Both the position numbers and the translations under genes were made by a program. A stretch of DNA of 64,000 nt from Azoarcus sp. DD4. Lineage in GTDB: Bacteria > Pseudomonadota > Gammaproteobacteria > Burkholderiales > Rhodocyclaceae. Location of the stretch: contig NZ_CP022958.1 of assembly GCF_006496635.1 (NCBI RefSeq), positions 1,736,001 through 1,800,000 on the forward strand, given 5' to 3'. How positions within the stretch are numbered: the first letter of the stretch is position 1; each line of letters starts with the position of its first letter. This document shows, piece after piece, positions 61,977 to 64,000 of this stretch. The notes under the pieces are model-generated. The model was not told the DNA's origin. It worked only from the letters and a program-made list of their open reading frames with translations, and ran no database searches.

Positions 61977-62152
61977 GGCGAATCCCAGCCCGACTGCAGA
62001 CAGGGCGGTGGCAGCATGCCGCCACCGCCCTGTCTGCAGCGCATTTGCGTTGGCGCATTGGTCGGTTTGGTGAAATGTGCTACAAGGTGCGCTTCCCGTC
62101 GTGACCCCCGGGACAGCACCGCCGCTCCCGCGGCCGGCAATGTCCCCGATCC
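61977..62152. other. Intergenic region with a long perfect hairpin
   Basis: Contains a 19-bp perfect stem, CTGCAGACAGGGCGGTGGC (61994-62012) with its complement at 62021-62039, and an 8-nt loop. No T run follows. It ends the SDR transcript or separates it from the ATPase gene. Confidence 0.7.
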
Positions 62153-64000
62153 ATGAACTCACCCGACTTGCCTGCCGTAGACGCCGCGGCCGCCGATAGC
62201 GATCAGGACTGCTACCACTGCGGCCTGCCCATTCCGGCCGAGACCCGGCACTACGTACGAATCGACGGCGCCAACCGGCGGATGTGCTGCGTGGGCTGCG
62301 AGGCGGTGGCCCAGTCCATCGTCGACAACGGTCTCGAAGACTACTACCGCCATCGCGATGCCATGCCCGAGCAGCGTCGCGAGGCACTGCCTCCGGAACT
62401 CCAGGAACTCGGCCTGTTCGACCATCCCGATTTCCAGAAGTCTTTCGTACGCCCGGTTGGCGAGCATGAGCGCGAAGCTTCGCTGATCCTCGAGGGCATC
62501 ACCTGCGCGGCCTGCGTCTGGCTCAACGAGCAGCATGTCGGCCGCCAGCCCGGCGTTTCCGCCGTGGAAATCAACTACGCCACCCGCCGTGCCCGCGTAC
62601 GTTGGGACGAGCGGCGCATCAAGCTGTCTGACATCCTGGGCGCGATCGCGGCCATCGGCTATCGCGCCTACCCCTACGATGCGGAGCGTTCGGAACAGAT
62701 CGCCCACCGCGAGCGTCGCTCCATGCTTTGGCGCGTGTTCGTTGCCGGCTTCGGCATGATGCAGGTCATGATGTACGCGGTCCCGGTCTATCTGGCCGGT
62801 GAAGGCGAGATGACTGCGGACATCGAGGCCTTGATGCGATGGGCGAGTCTGCTGCTGACCCTGCCGGTGGTGCTCTACTCCGCGGCGCCATTCTTCCGGC
62901 GCGCCCTGCGCGACGTCCGTTTGCGTCGGCTTGGCATGGATGTTCCCGTGGCGATCGGCGTTGGCAGCGCGTTTGCCGCCAGTGTCTGGGCAACGGTGAC
63001 TGGCGGGCCGGAGGTCTATTACGACTCGGTGACGATGTTCGTGTTCTTCCTGCTTGGCGGTCGCTACCTTGAGATGCTGGCGCGACAGAAAGCCGTTCGC
63101 GGCGTGGAGGAACTTGGCAAGGTTCTGCCCGCCTTCGCCGAACGTCTCGATGCCGAGCGTGGTCACGAGCGGATTCCGGTGGCGCAGTTGACGCCGGGCG
63201 ATCTGGTGCGTGTGCGCCCCGGCGAGGTGATTCCGGCCGACGGTGTCGTCGTCGAAGGACGCAGCGATGCCAATGAGGCGCTGCTGACCGGTGAGAGCCG
63301 CCCGGTGCCGAAGGCGACAGGGGCTACGTTGACCGGTGGCAGCATTAATATCTCCAGTCCGTTGGTGTTCCGCGTTGAGCAGGTGGGCGATGCGACCCGG
63401 CTGGCAGCGATCCGCCGGCTGATGGAACGTGCGGCAGAGGAGAAGCCGAGGATCGCGGCGCAGTCCGACCGGGTCGCGGTGGTCTTCATCGTCACCCTGC
63501 TGGTACTGGCTGCACTCACGGGCGTAGTGTGGTACTTCGTCGATCCGCAGCGTGCGCTGTGGGTCTTCGTCTCGGTGCTGGTGGTGGCTTGTCCGTGCGC
63601 GCTATCGTTGGCCACACCGACCGCGCTTACGGTAGGCACCGACGCCCTCGCTCGCATGGGTGTGCTGGTGACGCGCGGCCATGCCATCGAGACGCTGGCG
63701 AACGCCAACCACTTCGTGTTCGACAAGACGGGAACGCTGACCTACGGCCGGATGGCGTTGCAGGAAACGCTGCCACTGGGAGAGATTCCGGCCGCCGATG
63801 CACTGGTGCTTGCCGCGGCCCTGGAGCAGGGATCCGAGCATCCGATAGCGGCCGGGGTGCGCGACGCTGTCGATCGCGTCCTGCCTGTCGCGACCGATGT
63901 CCGTGCCGAAACCGGGCAGGGGTTGGGAGGTCGCGTCGATGGCGAACAGCTATGGATCGGGCGGCCGGATCATGTCGCCATGCGCATCGCCCGTCCTTTG
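62153..64000 (+). CDS. ccoI: Copper-transporting P-type ATPase, CcoI/FixI type (3' end beyond the window)
   Basis: 616 codons are present without a stop. An N-terminal Cys-rich metal-binding region CYHCGLPIPAETRHYVRIDG with RRMCCVGCEAVAQ is typical of CcoI/FixI. A heavy-metal-associated domain carries the CxxC in EGITCAACVWLNEQ. The transmembrane CPC is in VVACPCALSLATPTALTVG, the phosphorylated Asp in FDKTGTLTYGR and the actuator TGES in LLTGESRPVP. This ATPase supplies copper for cbb3-type cytochrome oxidase assembly, so ccoNOPQ or ccoGH genes may lie outside. Start ATG 62153 fits the CcoI N-terminus. Confidence 0.94.
   Translation, partial: MNSPDLPAVDAAAADSDQDCYHCGLPIPAETRHYVRIDGANRRMCCVGCEAVAQSIVDNGLEDYYRHRDAMPEQRREALPPELQELGLFDHPDFQKSFVRPVGEHEREASLILEGITCAACVWLNEQHVGRQPGVSAVEINYATRRARVRWDERRIKLSDILGAIAAIGYRAYPYDAERSEQIAHRERRSMLWRVFVAGFGMMQVMMYAVPVYLAGEGEMTADIEALMRWASLLLTLPVVLYSAAPFFRRALRDVRLRRLGMDVPVAIGVGSAFAASVWATVTGGPEVYYDSVTMFVFFLLGGRYLEMLARQKAVRGVEELGKVLPAFAERLDAERGHERIPVAQLTPGDLVRVRPGEVIPADGVVVEGRSDANEALLTGESRPVPKATGATLTGGSINISSPLVFRVEQVGDATRLAAIRRLMERAAEEKPRIAAQSDRVAVVFIVTLLVLAALTGVVWYFVDPQRALWVFVSVLVVACPCALSLATPTALTVGTDALARMGVLVTRGHAIETLANANHFVFDKTGTLTYGRMALQETLPLGEIPAADALVLAAALEQGSEHPIAAGVRDAVDRVLPVATDVRAETGQGLGGRVDGEQLWIGRPDHVAMRIARPL

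Overview
The window looks like a chromosomal segment of a GC-rich betaproteobacterium, most likely Rhodocyclales (Azoarcus/Thauera/Zoogloea type). The reasons are the tmRNA tag ANDERFALAA, the GC-rich codon use, the AapJQM-type amino-acid transporter, the Sbp-CysTWA-CysB sulfate locus, the CcoI/FixI ATPase and several aromatic-type catabolic genes. The assignment is inference from gene content; no search was run.

Layout. 0-3 kb: tRNA-Thr(UGU), a GGDEF-EAL protein and tmRNA. 3.1-4.4 kb: an orphan type VI pair, TssA plus PAAR. 4.8-9.7 kb: trmA, yjdM, a FetAB-type exporter, a ModE-like HTH protein and a TauE/SafE permease whose promoter is covered by two identical perfect palindromes. 10-11.6 kb: a methyltransferase and a hemerythrin gene cut off and joined to an HflX fragment. 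12-16.2 kb: a four-gene operon with overlapping start/stop codons (C39-like peptidase, RimK-like ATP-grasp ligase, GCS2 ligase, N-formylglutamate amidohydrolase), a probable peptide or amide-bond system. 16.2-18.4 kb: pncB and pncA for NAD salvage. 18.6-27.3 kb: eight genes in tight order (divergent GroEL, archease, RtcB, acyl-CoA synthetase, E1 alpha, E1 beta, E2, acyl carrier protein), facing a Lon-like protease and a Tim44-domain protein.

31-43 kb is accessory and scarred. It has a LysR gene with an in-frame hexanucleotide repeat, an amidohydrolase, a gluconolactonase-like start fused to a chemoreceptor fragment, an IS5-type transposase remnant, a LysR/SnoaL/SDR cassette, a TPR gene, an HpsN-like dehydrogenase and an SDR start fused to a fumarylacetoacetate-hydrolase tail. 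42.9-49.7 kb: a Usp-hemerythrin fusion, a class A beta-lactamase divergent from an AmpR-type regulator, an alpha/beta hydrolase, YigZ, and a LysR/quinone-oxidoreductase pair. 49.8-59.5 kb: tRNA-Ser(CGA), mltF, a polar amino-acid ABC transporter without its ATPase, and the sulfate transporter operon with cysB. 59.8-64 kb: an MltB-like gene with about five frameshifts, an SDR with one frameshift, and the first 616 codons of a CcoI-type copper ATPase running off the end.

The strongest leads are the amidoligase operon, the chaperonin/RNA-repair/pyruvate-dehydrogenase operon with a GroEL that lacks Asp52, the double operator in front of the TauE/SafE gene, a shared GTTGACGT-NN-ACGTCAAC operator at two loci, and the hexamer tract in the LysR linker. 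Three gene-gene chimeras and about seven frameshifts mean either real decay or assembly error; raw reads would tell.
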